Below, one piece after another: positions 11,544 through 21,539 of a stretch of DNA of 64,000 nt. Each line of letters begins with the position of its first letter. Position 1 is the stretch's first letter. The translations under genes and the position numbers were made by a program. Source of the stretch: Burkholderia cepacia (GTDB taxonomy: Bacteria > Pseudomonadota > Gammaproteobacteria > Burkholderiales > Burkholderiaceae); the NCBI RefSeq assembly GCF_029962485.1, contig NZ_CP073637.1:2356001-2420000 (forward strand), given 5' to 3'. The notes under the pieces are model-generated. The model saw only the letters and a program-made list of their open reading frames with translations. It was not told the origin of the DNA and did no database searches.

Positions 11544-11788
11544 GTCGACGAGAGTTAGTGCTTTAGCACTTACTCTCGTCCCATGCTTCGCGGTCGACGA
11601 GAGTTGGTGCTTTAGCACTTACTCTCGTCCCATGCTTCGCGGTCGACGGGAGTGGATGCCTGAGCACTTACTCTCGTCCCATGCTTCGCGGTCGACGGGA
11701 GTGGGTGCCTGAGCACTTGCTCCCGTCCCGTGCTTCGCGGTCGACCGGAGTGGATGCTTCGGCATTGCTCCGCTCCCGTGATTCATTT
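11544..11788 (+). repeat. tandem array of five 49-bp hairpin-forming repeats
   Basis: Units begin at each GTCGAC: 11544, 11593, 11642, 11691 and 11740, exactly 49 bp apart and with no spacer. Each unit holds an inverted repeat with 16-base arms (GACGAGAGTTAGTGCT in unit 1, 15 of 16 paired) and a two-base centre, followed by a linker like CCATGCTTCGCG. Between units, arm position 5 goes from A-T (1, 2) to G-T (3) to G-C (4), which keeps pairing. Unit 5 is diverged but still folds, with a TTCG loop closed by C and G. Most changes are G-U compatible only in plus-sense RNA. Confidence 0.93.
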
Positions 11789-11790
11789 TC

Positions 11791-11811
11791 TGCCGAGGCC
11801 CTGCTTCGGCA
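11791..11811 (+). repeat. isolated hairpin next to the repeat array
   Basis: TGCCGA at 11791-11796 pairs with TCGGCA at 11806-11811 around a nine-base loop. It may be a decayed sixth unit or part of a comEC terminator. No T-run follows on the minus strand. Confidence 0.45.
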
Positions 11812-11864
11812 CTTTACCCGCCGGCCCCGCGTTTTCTTGCCTGATACGCCGGCCTTCGCCGCAC

Positions 11865-14348
11865 TCACCGGTCCATCCAGTACCGGCGCCGCTCGTCGCG
11901 ATAACGCACGAATGCGAACCCGCCATCGGCCGGCGCGACGTCGAACCGTATGGCGCCGTCGCGATCGGTGCGCGGCAGCGGAATCCCGCGCGCCTCGTAG
12001 CGTGCGAGGACGCTCCGGTGCGGATGCCCGAAACGATTGCGATAGCCTACAGGAAATACCGCGACACGCGGCCCGACCGAATCGAGGAAAGGCTCGACCG
12101 ACGACGTGCGGCTACCGTGGTGCGGCACGACCAGGATCTGGGCGGCCAGCGCGTCGCGCGCGGCGCTCACGAGCCGGCGTTCGGCGGGCGCTTCGATGTC
12201 GCCCGTCAGCAGCGCGGACGTCCCACCCGCATCGATGCGTAGCACGCACGACTGCCCGTTCGACGAGCCCGTGTCCGGGCCGCCCGACGGCCAGAGCATC
12301 GTGAACACGACGCCGTCCCAGGTCCAGCGCTGCCCGGCCGCGCACGGCAGCCGGTCCGCCACGCCGGCGGCCGTCGCATCGCGCCACAGTCCGCTCTTTG
12401 GCGGAATGCCCGCCAGCAACTGGCGCACGTCGGCGGCCGCATAGACGGCCGGTGCGCCGCCCGCGTGATCGGCGTGCGCGTGACTGAGCACGAGCGAATC
12501 GATTACCGCGATGCCACGCGAGCGCAATGCCGGCGCGACGATCCGCGCACCGGCATGCGTCGACTCCGCGCCCGGCCCCGCATCGAACAGCAAGGTCCGC
12601 CGCGCGGTTTCAACCAGCACCGACGCGCCCTGCCCGACGTCCAGCACGGTCAGACGGAACCCGCCCGGCGGCGGCGTGTCGGGCGCCGGCGCAACGAGCG
12701 GCAGCCACGTGAGCGGCGCCGCCCAGCGCAACGGCCAGCCGCGCGGCATCAGCGCCCACACGACACCCACGCAGGCCAGCGCGAGCACCGGCCAGTCGGG
12801 CATCGGCAGCCAGAACACGCCAGCCGGCCAGTCGGCGAGGTGCCCGAGCAGCGTCATCATCGGTTCGAGCGCCGCGTGCGCGAGCCGAAACGCATACGCG
12901 TCGAGTGGCGCGGGCAGCGCGATGCCGGCCAGCACGACCGGCGTCACGACCGAGCTGACCCACGGAATCGCGAATGCATTGCCGAACGGGCCCGACAGCG
13001 AAATCTGCGCAAACCAGGCGGCCGTGAGCGGCGCGAGGCCGATCGTCACCGCGTACTGCACGCGCGTGGCCTCGGCGATACGACGTCCCGCGCGCATGCC
13101 CCACGCGCGCAACCGGCTCGACAAGCCGGCCGCGCCGTCGCCCCCGTCGTCTTCCGCGTTCGCCTCCCGCACCGCGCGCCAGCCGGCAACCGCCAGCAGG
13201 ATCACGGCGACCGCACCGAACGACAGCCAGAACCCGGCCGACAGCACCGCCCACGGATCGGCGAGCAGCACGCCGCCGAGCGCCGTGCACAGCACCGCCG
13301 ACGTCGGCACGCTGCGTCCGGCCAGATACGCGATGCCGCCGCCCGCGATCATCCACCACGCGCGCTGCGCCGGCACGTTGAAGCCGGCGAGCGCCGCATA
13401 ACCGGCCGCGGCCACCAGGGCGGCAAGCGCGGCCGCGTACTGTGCAGGCAACACGAGCGTCGCGGCCCGCGCGCGCCAGCGCAGCCGGCGCCAGACCATC
13501 GACACGAGCCCGCCCGCGATCGCGCCGACCAACCCGACATGCAGGCCGGAAATCGCGACCAGGTGGCTCGTGCCGGTGTTGCGCAGGACGCGCCAATCGT
13601 CGTCGCCGATGCCCGACTGGTCGCCGATCGCCAGCGCGGCGACGATCCCGCGATGCGCCGCGTCGACACCGAGCGTCTCGCCGATACGGGCCCGCAGCGC
13701 GTCGCGCAGCCGATCGATCGACGCACGCCATCCCGATGCGCGCGCGTCGAGCAATGCCGCCCGCCGTGGTGCGCCGATGTACCCGATGGCACGAATGCCC
13801 GCCGCGAGCCACGCCGCCTCGCTGTCGCGCACGCCGGGATTGGCCTCCGCATGCGGCCGCTTCAGGCGCACGACGAAACGCCAGCGCTGTGCGGCGCGCA
13901 GGTCGGGCAGCGCTTCGCGTGTCGCGGGCCTGCCGTACGTGCGCCACGACAGCCGGATCAACGGCGGAAAACGGACCAGCCCCGCATCGTTCGACTCGAC
14001 CGCGAACAGCAGCCGCGCGCCGCGCTCGTCGACGACGGGCAGCCCCCTGATCACGCCCGTGACGACGATGTCGCGCCCTTCCCATTCCGCCGGCAAGCTG
14101 TCGCCCAGCCGCCATTCGGCGCGCACGGCCGCGTAGCCGAATCCCGCGACGCAGGCCGCGAGCGCGCACAGCATCCAGCCGAGTGCGGCCGTCGTACGCG
14201 TACGCCGTCGACGCATGCACCACGCACCCAGCGCCGCGCATCCGGCGAGCATGGCCACCCCGGCCACCCATGCGATCGCGCCCGGCAACGCCGCCTGCCG
14301 CTGCATCACGACGACGCCGAGCGCGAACGCGATCCACGCCACGCGCAT
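11865..14348 (-). CDS. comEC: ComEC/Rec2 DNA-uptake channel protein
   Basis: ComEC carries single-stranded DNA across the inner membrane during transformation. The 827-residue protein has N-terminal membrane helices and an OB-like domain, and a central multi-helix Competence domain (GTSHLVAISGLHVGLVGA). A C-terminal metallo-beta-lactamase domain carries LSHAHADHAGG and VVPHHGSRTSS. The ATG at 14348 has AGGAGGTGG five bases upstream, which fixes the start even though the frame is open to 14402. It lies 57 bp downstream of tatD. Other competence genes are not in the window. Confidence 0.92.
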   Translation of the reverse strand: MRVAWIAFALGVVVMQRQAALPGAIAWVAGVAMLAGCAALGAWCMRRRRTRTTAALGWMLCALAACVAGFGYAAVRAEWRLGDSLPAEWEGRDIVVTGVIRGLPVVDERGARLLFAVESNDAGLVRFPPLIRLSWRTYGRPATREALPDLRAAQRWRFVVRLKRPHAEANPGVRDSEAAWLAAGIRAIGYIGAPRRAALLDARASGWRASIDRLRDALRARIGETLGVDAAHRGIVAALAIGDQSGIGDDDWRVLRNTGTSHLVAISGLHVGLVGAIAGGLVSMVWRRLRWRARAATLVLPAQYAAALAALVAAAGYAALAGFNVPAQRAWWMIAGGGIAYLAGRSVPTSAVLCTALGGVLLADPWAVLSAGFWLSFGAVAVILLAVAGWRAVREANAEDDGGDGAAGLSSRLRAWGMRAGRRIAEATRVQYAVTIGLAPLTAAWFAQISLSGPFGNAFAIPWVSSVVTPVVLAGIALPAPLDAYAFRLAHAALEPMMTLLGHLADWPAGVFWLPMPDWPVLALACVGVVWALMPRGWPLRWAAPLTWLPLVAPAPDTPPPGGFRLTVLDVGQGASVLVETARRTLLFDAGPGAESTHAGARIVAPALRSRGIAVIDSLVLSHAHADHAGGAPAVYAAADVRQLLAGIPPKSGLWRDATAAGVADRLPCAAGQRWTWDGVVFTMLWPSGGPDTGSSNGQSCVLRIDAGGTSALLTGDIEAPAERRLVSAARDALAAQILVVPHHGSRTSSVEPFLDSVGPRVAVFPVGYRNRFGHPHRSVLARYEARGIPLPRTDRDGAIRFDVAPADGGFAFVRYRDERRRYWMDR

Positions 14349-14405
14349 TCCACCTCCTCGTCGACCTGGCGCCGCGATGACGAATGCGGCGCGTTCCGGC
14401 AACGA

Positions 14406-15194
14406 TTATGCGGACGAAAGTGCGAGTCGCGGCAGCGCGGCGAGCGCGTTAGCCGAAGTGCATAGGGACACGGCACCGGCGTCGAGCCCGCGAAGTTCGG
14501 CGAGCACGTCGCCGATGCGCGGCACCTGGTCGGGCGTGTTGCGGGACTTGTACGCCCATTCGGGCGCGATGTCGGGTGCGTCGGTCTCGACGACGAGCGC
14601 GTCGAGTGGCAACTCCGCGGCAAGCCGGCGGATCTGCAGCGCTCGCGTGAACGTCACGTTGCCGCCGAAGCCGAGATGCAGCCCTTGCGCGAGATACGCT
14701 TCGGCCTGCTGGAAACTGCCGTTGAACGCATGCGCGATGCCGCGCCGCACGCCGAAACGGCGCAGCCCGGCGAGCACGCGGTCCTGCGACTTGCGCACGT
14801 GACACAGCACGGGCAGGTCGAATTCGCGCGCCAGCTTGAGCTGCCCCTGATAGAAGAACTGCTGCCGGTCTTCGTCGAGCCCCGGCACGAAATAGTCGAG
14901 GCCGATCTCGCCGATCGCAACGAAGCGCGGATCGTCGAGGCTCGCCTCGATTTCCATGCGCAGGCGGTCGAGATCCTCGTCACGCGCCTGCGGCGTATAC
15001 ATAGGATGGATGCCGAGCGCATAGACGGCGCCCGGCGTGCGTTGCGCGAGTTCGCGCACCGTCGTGAAGTTGTCGCGCCCGATGCTCGGGATCACGATGC
15101 GCGACACGCCGGCCGCGCGCGCCGCGTGCGCGACCGCGTCGCGGTCGGCGTCGAACTCGGCGGCATCGAGATGGCAGTGCGTGTCGATCCACAT
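14406..15194 (-). CDS. tatD: TatD family metal-dependent DNase
   Basis: The 262-residue TIM-barrel hydrolase has MWIDTHCHLD at the N-terminus, GEIGLDYF, VLCHVRKSQD, AFNGSF and VVETDAPDIAPEW. These are the metal ligands of TatD nucleases, which act as 3'-5' exonucleases or deoxyribonucleases in DNA repair and turnover. The start ATG at 15194 is the family N-terminus; the longer open frame upstream is not family-like. It lies between lolD and comEC. Which paralogue (TatD, YcfH or YjjV) it is cannot be settled, although proximity to LolCD resembles the ycfH setting. Confidence 0.88.
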   Translation of the reverse strand: MWIDTHCHLDAAEFDADRDAVAHAARAAGVSRIVIPSIGRDNFTTVRELAQRTPGAVYALGIHPMYTPQARDEDLDRLRMEIEASLDDPRFVAIGEIGLDYFVPGLDEDRQQFFYQGQLKLAREFDLPVLCHVRKSQDRVLAGLRRFGVRRGIAHAFNGSFQQAEAYLAQGLHLGFGGNVTFTRALQIRRLAAELPLDALVVETDAPDIAPEWAYKSRNTPDQVPRIGDVLAELRGLDAGAVSLCTSANALAALPRLALSSA

Positions 15195-15262
15195 GGCGGC
15201 ATGTCCTGCGCCCTCGCGCCGCGCCGGGACGCGCCCGGCAGCAGCCCGAAAGCGTTCGCTTC

Positions 15263-16013
<751 letters not shown>

Positions 16014-16021
<8 letters not shown>

Positions 16022-17267
16022 AACGGAGCGCCTCCGCCGGCTTCACCTTCGCGCCGCGCCAGCTCGGATAGAGCGTCGCGACGGCCGACAGCGCGAACGC
16101 GATCAGCCCGATCCGGATCACGTCGCTCGCGACGAGTTCGGACGGCAGCTCGCTGATGAAGTACACCGACGGCGGCAGGAACTGCACGCCGAACAGGTGC
16201 TCGATCATCGGGATCAGCCACGGGATGCTCCACGCGATCAGACAGCCGAGCGCGACGCCCGACGCGGTGCCGACGAAGCCGATCGTCACGCCCTGCACGA
16301 CGAAGATCTTCATGATCGACCCCGGCTGCGCGCCGAGCGTGCGCAGGATCGCGATGTCGGCCTGCTTGTTGGTCACCGTCATCACGAGCGACGACACGAG
16401 GTTGAACGCGGCCACCGCGATGATCAGCGTAAGGATGATGAACATCATCCGCTTCTCGATCTGCACGGCCGAGAACCAGGTCTTGTTCTGCTGGGTCCAG
16501 TCGCGGATGTACAGGCTGCCCGACAGCGTATGCGACAGCTCGACCGCCACGTCCGGCGCCTTTTGCATGTCCTTCAGACGCAGCCGCACGCCGGTCGGCG
16601 CGACCATCCGGAACAGCGCCTCGGCATCGCGGATATTGATCATCGCGAGCGTGCTGTCGTATTCGTAGTGGCCCGACTCGAATACGCCGACGACCGTAAA
16701 CTGCTTCAGGCGCGGCATCATGCCGGCCGGCGTGATCGACCCTTCGGGCGCAACGAGCGTGACCTTGTCGCCGACCGTCACGCCGAGGTTGCCGGCGAGC
16801 GCATCGCCAAGCACGATGCCGAACTGACCCGGCACGAGCGCGGCAAGCTGGCCGGCCTTCATGTCCTTGCCGATGTCCGACACCTGCGGCTCGAGCGTCG
16901 GCTCGACGCCGCGCAGCATCACGCCGCTCACGGCGTCTTGGCGCGTGAGCAGCGCCTGTGCGTCGACGTACGGCGCCGCGCCGATCACCGACGGATTGCG
17001 GCGCGCTTCCTGCGCGGTCAGTTGCCAGTCGGGCATCGAGCCCGTCGGCGAGAACACCTCGACGTGCGCGAGCACCGACAGCATGCGATCGCGCACTTCC
17101 TTCTGGAAGCCGTTCATCACCGACAGCACGACGATCAGCGCCGCGACACCGAGCGCGATCCCGAGCATCGACACGAGCGCGATGAAGGAAATGAAGCCGT
17201 TGCCGGTCGTGCGTTTGCCGGCGCGCGTGTAGCGCCAGCCGATCTGCCATTCGTACGGAAGTTTCAA
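16014..17267 (-). CDS. lolC: lipoprotein-releasing ABC transporter permease LolC/LolE
   Basis: The 417-residue permease has an N-terminal helix ([29 protein letters not shown] split across the membrane), a large periplasmic domain, and three C-terminal helices containing [28 protein letters not shown] and [11 protein letters not shown]. It partners LolD, whose gene overlaps its end. Only one permease gene is present, as is usual in beta-proteobacteria where a single LolC/E-type (LolF-like) permease can serve both roles. Confidence 0.93.
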
Positions 17268-17417
17268 GCGAATCCTTTCTGCTGGTTACGGCGGGGAGGC
17301 GCCCCGCGGCCGGCCCGCCGCCCGGTGGCGGCCACCGGCCCGGGCACGGTCGAAAAACGGCCGCCGGACGCGAACGGGCCGTCAGCCGGCCCGATCACGC
17401 GCGCAGTTTGCCATACA

Positions 17418-18494
17418 ATGCGCACCATCATGCACGACCGACGCCTCCATTTTCTCGTTCCGTTCGCGCTGCCGTCGGCGGCCGATGCGGCCTCGTCCCT
17501 GCACACGCTGGACAGCCCCGCGCTCGAAAAGTTGCTCGCCCGCGCCAGCCTCGTCGAGCGCGTGGCCGGCGAGGACTTCCAGCGCACACTGCCGCACGAG
17601 CGCTGGCTGGCACGCCAGTTCGGCGCGACCCAGGGCAACGCGGCGGACGAGGCGCCGCTCGCGCCCTACATGTTGCTGGCGGACGGCGGCGATCCCGGCA
17701 CGCAAGCGTGGGCGTGCGTCGAGCCCGTGCACGTCGAAATCGCGCACGATCACCTGGTGCTCGTCGACCCGGCCGCCCTCGCGCTCGACGAAGGTGACGC
17801 AGCCGCGCTGCTCGCGGTCGCGCGACCGCTGATCGAGGAGCTCGGTGTACGGCTCGAAGCGCCGAACCCGGCGCGCTGGTACCTGTCGAGCGACCAGCTC
17901 ACCCGGCTGGCCGGCGCCGCACCGCTGCGCGCAAGCGGCCGCAACATCGAGATCTGGCTGCCGCACGAAGCCCATACCGGCGAACGCTCGCGGATGTGGA
18001 TGAAACTCCAGAACGAAGTGCAGATGGCGTGGTTCCAGCACCCGGTCAACGACGCTCGCGAAGCGCGCGGGCTACCGGCCGTCAATTCGATCTGGTTCCA
18101 TGCACAGGGGACGCTGAAGCCGGTCGGCAAGCCGTTCGCGCGCGTGCTGTCGGCGTCGCCCGCGGCGCTCGGCCTCGCGCGCGCCGCGCAAACCGAAGCC
18201 GGCAGCCCGCCCGCGACGTTCGGCGCGCTGCCCGCCGCCGACGGCGCAACGCTCGTCGAACTGCCGGCGCTGACCACGCCGTTCATCGAGCAGGACTGGG
18301 CGCGCTGGCACGACGGGCTCGTCGCGCTCGAGCGCGACTGGTTCGCGCCGGCCCTCGCCGCGCTGCAGAACGGCGCATTGTCGAGCGTCGATGTCACGCT
18401 GTGCGGCGACACGAGCTCCGTGACGCTGCACGCGACGCGCGGCGACCTGCGCAAGTTCTGGCGCCGCCGTGCGATCGCCTCCCTGTTCGAATAA
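17418..18494 (+). CDS. conserved RpfE-like / phosphoglycerate-mutase-annotated protein
   Basis: The protein of 358 residues begins MRTIMHDRRLHFLVPFAL; a second ATG at 17430 is also possible. It contains LPHERWLARQFG, RWYLSSDQLTRLAG, EIWLPHE, RMWMKLQNEVQMAWFQHPVN and NSIWFHAQG, blocks I associate with proteins annotated RpfE or cofactor-independent phosphoglycerate mutase in Burkholderiales. I see no clear catalytic serine for a mutase and make no functional claim. The gene diverges from lolC and ends 14 bp before recJ, so it is probably co-transcribed with recJ. Confidence 0.75.
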   Translation: MRTIMHDRRLHFLVPFALPSAADAASSLHTLDSPALEKLLARASLVERVAGEDFQRTLPHERWLARQFGATQGNAADEAPLAPYMLLADGGDPGTQAWACVEPVHVEIAHDHLVLVDPAALALDEGDAAALLAVARPLIEELGVRLEAPNPARWYLSSDQLTRLAGAAPLRASGRNIEIWLPHEAHTGERSRMWMKLQNEVQMAWFQHPVNDAREARGLPAVNSIWFHAQGTLKPVGKPFARVLSASPAALGLARAAQTEAGSPPATFGALPAADGATLVELPALTTPFIEQDWARWHDGLVALERDWFAPALAALQNGALSSVDVTLCGDTSSVTLHATRGDLRKFWRRRAIASLFE

Positions 18495-18508
18495 CCCACC
18501 CACTGCGT

Positions 18509-20206
18509 ATGACCCGGATCGTTACCCGCCCCGTCGCGCCCGCCGACGCCGAAGTGCTCGCGCGCCACGGCCTGCACCCCGTTCTCGCGCGCCTGTATGC
18601 GTCGCGCGGCGTGCAGTCGCCCGCCGACATCGAGACCGCACTTGCGCGCCTCGTCCCGCCCACCGAACTGAAGGGCTGCGCCGATGCGGCGTCGCTGCTC
18701 GCCGACGCGATCGCCGACAAGCGACGCCTGCTCGTCGTCGCCGACTATGACTGCGACGGCGCGACCGCCTGCGCGGTCGCGGTGCGCGGCCTGCGGATGT
18801 TCGGCGCGCAGATCGACTACCTGGTGCCGAACCGCTTCGAATACGGCTACGGCCTCACGCCCGAAATCGTCGAACTCGCCGCCGCGCGCAAGCCCGACCT
18901 GCTGATCACCGTCGACAACGGGATCGCGAGCGTCGCGGGCGTCGACGCCGCGAACGCCCGCGGCATCGACGTGCTCGTGACCGACCACCACCTGCCCGGC
19001 GACGCACTGCCCACCGCCCGCGCGATCGTCAACCCGAACCAGCCCGGCTGCGCGTTCCCGAGCAAGCACCTCGCCGGCGTCGGCGTGATGTTCTACGTGC
19101 TGCTCGCGCTGCGCGCCGAGCTGCGCCGCCGCGGCGCATTCGCGAGCAAGGAAGCCGAGCCGCGCCTCGACGGGCTGCTCGACCTCGTCGCGCTCGGCAC
19201 CGTCGCCGACGTCGTGCGGCTCGACGGCAACAACCGCGTGCTGGTCGCGCAGGGGCTGCAGCGCATCCGCAACGGCCGCATGCAACCGGGCATCGCCGCA
19301 CTGTTCCGCGCCGCCGCGCGTGAAGCGCGCACCGCGTCGGGCTTCGACCTCGGCTTCGGCCTCGGCCCGCGCCTGAACGCCGCCGGGCGGCTGTCCGACA
19401 TGTCGCTCGGCATCGAGTGCCTGATCACCGACGACATCGGCCGCGCGTGGGACCTCGCCCAGCAGCTCGACGTGATGAACCGCGAACGCCGCGAGATCGA
19501 GGCCGGCATGCAGCAGCAGGCGCTCGCCGATCTCGCCGACGTCGACCCGGCCGACGCGTGCACGATCACGCTGTTCAATCCCGAGTGGCACCAGGGTGTG
19601 ATCGGCATCGTCGCCGGCCGGCTCAAGGAAAAATTCCACCGCCCGTCGTTCACGTTCGCGCACGCCGACGAAGAAGGCAAGCGGGTCAAGGGTTCGGGCC
19701 GGTCGATCGCCGGCTTCCACCTGCGCGACGCGCTCGACCTCGTGTCGAAGCGCGAACCGGACCTGATCGTCGCATTCGGCGGCCACGCGATGGCGGCCGG
19801 CCTCACGCTCGACACCGAGAACGTGCCGCGCTTCGCGGCCGCGTTCGAGGCCGTCGCGCGCGAATGGCTGTCCGACGACGCGCTCGCCCGCGTGATCGAG
19901 ACCGACGGCGAACTCGAGGACGCGTACTTCACGCCGCAGTTCGTCGGCCTGCTCGACGAGGCCGTGTGGGGGCAAGGTTTTCCGGCCCCGCTTTTCTCGG
20001 GCGAATTCGACGTCGTGTCGCAATCGCTCGTGAAGGAGAAGCACCTGAAGCTGCAGCTTGCGCGCGGCCGCCAGCGCTTCAATGCGATCTGGTTCAACCA
20101 CACCGAACCGCTGCCCGAGAGCGCGCTGGTCGCGTACCGGCTCGTCGCCGACACGTGGAACGGCGTCACGCGCGTCCAGCTCATCGTCGAGCACGCAGCC
20201 GGCTGA
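18509..20206 (+). CDS. recJ: single-stranded-DNA-specific exonuclease RecJ
   Basis: RecJ is the 5'-3' single-strand exonuclease of recombination and mismatch repair. The 565-residue protein has the DHH-family motifs VVADYDCDGATA, DNGIASV and VTDHHLPG, then GLGPRLNAAGRL and the DHHA1 motif FGGHAMAAGL. A C-terminal OB-like segment includes VWGQGFPAPLF. The ATG at 18509 gives the family N-terminus. It directly follows the RpfE-like gene. Confidence 0.95.
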   Translation: MTRIVTRPVAPADAEVLARHGLHPVLARLYASRGVQSPADIETALARLVPPTELKGCADAASLLADAIADKRRLLVVADYDCDGATACAVAVRGLRMFGAQIDYLVPNRFEYGYGLTPEIVELAAARKPDLLITVDNGIASVAGVDAANARGIDVLVTDHHLPGDALPTARAIVNPNQPGCAFPSKHLAGVGVMFYVLLALRAELRRRGAFASKEAEPRLDGLLDLVALGTVADVVRLDGNNRVLVAQGLQRIRNGRMQPGIAALFRAAAREARTASGFDLGFGLGPRLNAAGRLSDMSLGIECLITDDIGRAWDLAQQLDVMNRERREIEAGMQQQALADLADVDPADACTITLFNPEWHQGVIGIVAGRLKEKFHRPSFTFAHADEEGKRVKGSGRSIAGFHLRDALDLVSKREPDLIVAFGGHAMAAGLTLDTENVPRFAAAFEAVAREWLSDDALARVIETDGELEDAYFTPQFVGLLDEAVWGQGFPAPLFSGEFDVVSQSLVKEKHLKLQLARGRQRFNAIWFNHTEPLPESALVAYRLVADTWNGVTRVQLIVEHAAG

Positions 20207-20320
20207 GCGCGCCCTCCCCGGCCCGCTACCGCGCCCGCCCCGGCATGTGCGCCACGCCGGATGGGGCCGCGGCACACGTGCGCGCACCGTTTGCGTCACC
20301 GGGCAACCCTGCCGATCGGC

Positions 20321-20326
20321 TATAAT
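20321..20326 (+). promoter_or_regulatory. candidate -10 box upstream of prfB
   Basis: A perfect TATAAT lies 35 bp before the prfB ATG. No good -35 sits at the usual distance, so only the -10 is claimed. Confidence 0.5.
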
Positions 20327-20361
20327 TCCGCTTTTTTACGAAGCAAGAATAGCGAACGATC

Positions 20362-21466
20362 ATGGAAGCGGAACGTCTCAACGCGATCGAAAGCTCCCTG
20401 CTCGACCTGCGCAACCGCGCGGGCGAGCTTCGGGGGTATCTTTGACTACGACGCCAAAGCTGCGCGTCTGACCGAAGTCAACAAGGAACTCGAAGACCCG
20501 AACGTCTGGAACGATTCGAAGAACGCCCAGGCGCTCGGTCGCGAGAAGAAGCTGCTCGAAGGCGTCGTCACGACGCTGACCGCGCTGGATGGCGACCTGC
20601 GCGACGCGCTCGACCTGTTCGAGCTGGCGCGCGAGGAAGGTGACGAGGACACGCTCCTCGCGTCGGAAGAAGACGCCGCGAAGCTCGAAGCGCGTGTCGG
20701 CGACATCGAGTTCCGCCGGATGTTCTCGAACCCGGCCGACCCGAACAACTGCTTCATCGACATCCAGGCCGGCGCCGGTGGCACCGAGGCGTGCGACTGG
20801 GCATCGATGCTGCTGCGCCAGTACCTGCGCTACTGCGAGCGCAAGGGCTTCAAGGCCGAGGTGCTCGAAGAGTCCGACGGCGACGTCGCCGGCATCAAGA
20901 ACGCGACGGTCAAGGTCACGGGCGAATACGCATACGGCTTCCTGCGCACCGAAACGGGCATCCACCGTCTCGTGCGCAAATCGCCGTTCGACTCGTCGGG
21001 CGGCCGCCACACGTCGTTCTCGTCGGTGTTCGTCTATCCGGAAATCGACGACTCGATCGAAGTCGAGATCAACCCGGCCGACCTGCGCATCGACACGTAC
21101 CGCGCATCGGGCGCGGGCGGTCAGCACATCAACAAGACCGACTCCGCGGTGCGGATCACGCACATGCCGACCGGTATCGTCGTGCAGTGCCAGAACGACC
21201 GCTCGCAGCACCGCAACCGCGCAGAAGCGATGGCGATGCTGAAGTCGCGCCTGTACGAAGTCGAGATGCGCAAGCGCCAGGCCGAACAGGACAAGCTCGA
21301 ATCGAGCAAGACCGATGTGGGCTGGGGCCACCAGATCCGCTCGTACGTGCTCGACCAGAGCCGCGTGAAGGACTTGCGTACGAACGTCGAAATGAGCAAC
21401 ACGCGTGCGGTGCTCGACGGCGATCTCGACGACTTCATCAGCGCCAGCCTCAAACAGGGCGTGTAA
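20362..21466 (+). CDS. prfB: peptide chain release factor 2, programmed +1 frameshift
   Basis: RF2 releases peptides at UGA and UAA. Translation starts at the ATG at 20362, reads 27 codons to CTT, meets an in-frame TGA at 20443-20445, shifts +1 and continues from GAC at 20444 to the stop at 21466, giving 367 residues. The second frame has the SPF stop-recognition motif ([14 protein letters not shown]) and the catalytic GGQ in [13 protein letters not shown]. The in-frame stop is autoregulation: scarce RF2 lets the ribosome slip. It is followed 73 bp later by lysS, as in many proteobacteria. Confidence 0.97.
20431..20446 (+). promoter_or_regulatory. prfB +1 programmed frameshift site
   Basis: The sequence CGGGGGTATCTTTGAC is the canonical RF2 recoding site: an internal Shine-Dalgarno-like GGGGG, then the slippery CTT followed by TGA and C. 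The ribosome slides from CTT to TTT. Confidence 0.96.
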
Positions 21467-21539
21467 GCGCCGCGGCGCGGCCTGGCCCGCGCCGCCCTTC
21501 CCGTTTGCGTTGCCGCACCCACTCCGAATTCCGACCATC

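Larger units (their letters stand above)
11527..11864. other. 338-bp gap between comEC and hydrolase, filled mostly by hairpin repeats
   Basis: The gap holds the five 49-bp repeat units (11544-11788), then a further hairpin with arms TGCCGA/TCGGCA (11791-11811), then about 50 bp of GC-rich sequence up to the comEC stop. I see no convincing gene in it. Confidence 0.8.

Noticed and set aside
11544..11788. CRISPR array
   Set aside because: The repeats are contiguous, with no unique spacers, and there is no cas gene.
12465..14465. Long plus-strand frame opposite comEC
   Set aside because: It is rich in Arg, Gln and His with no domain; comEC on the minus strand is clear.
20362..20445. prfB as a pseudogene
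   Set aside because: The in-frame TGA sits in the canonical release-factor-2 frameshift site and the rest of the protein is intact.
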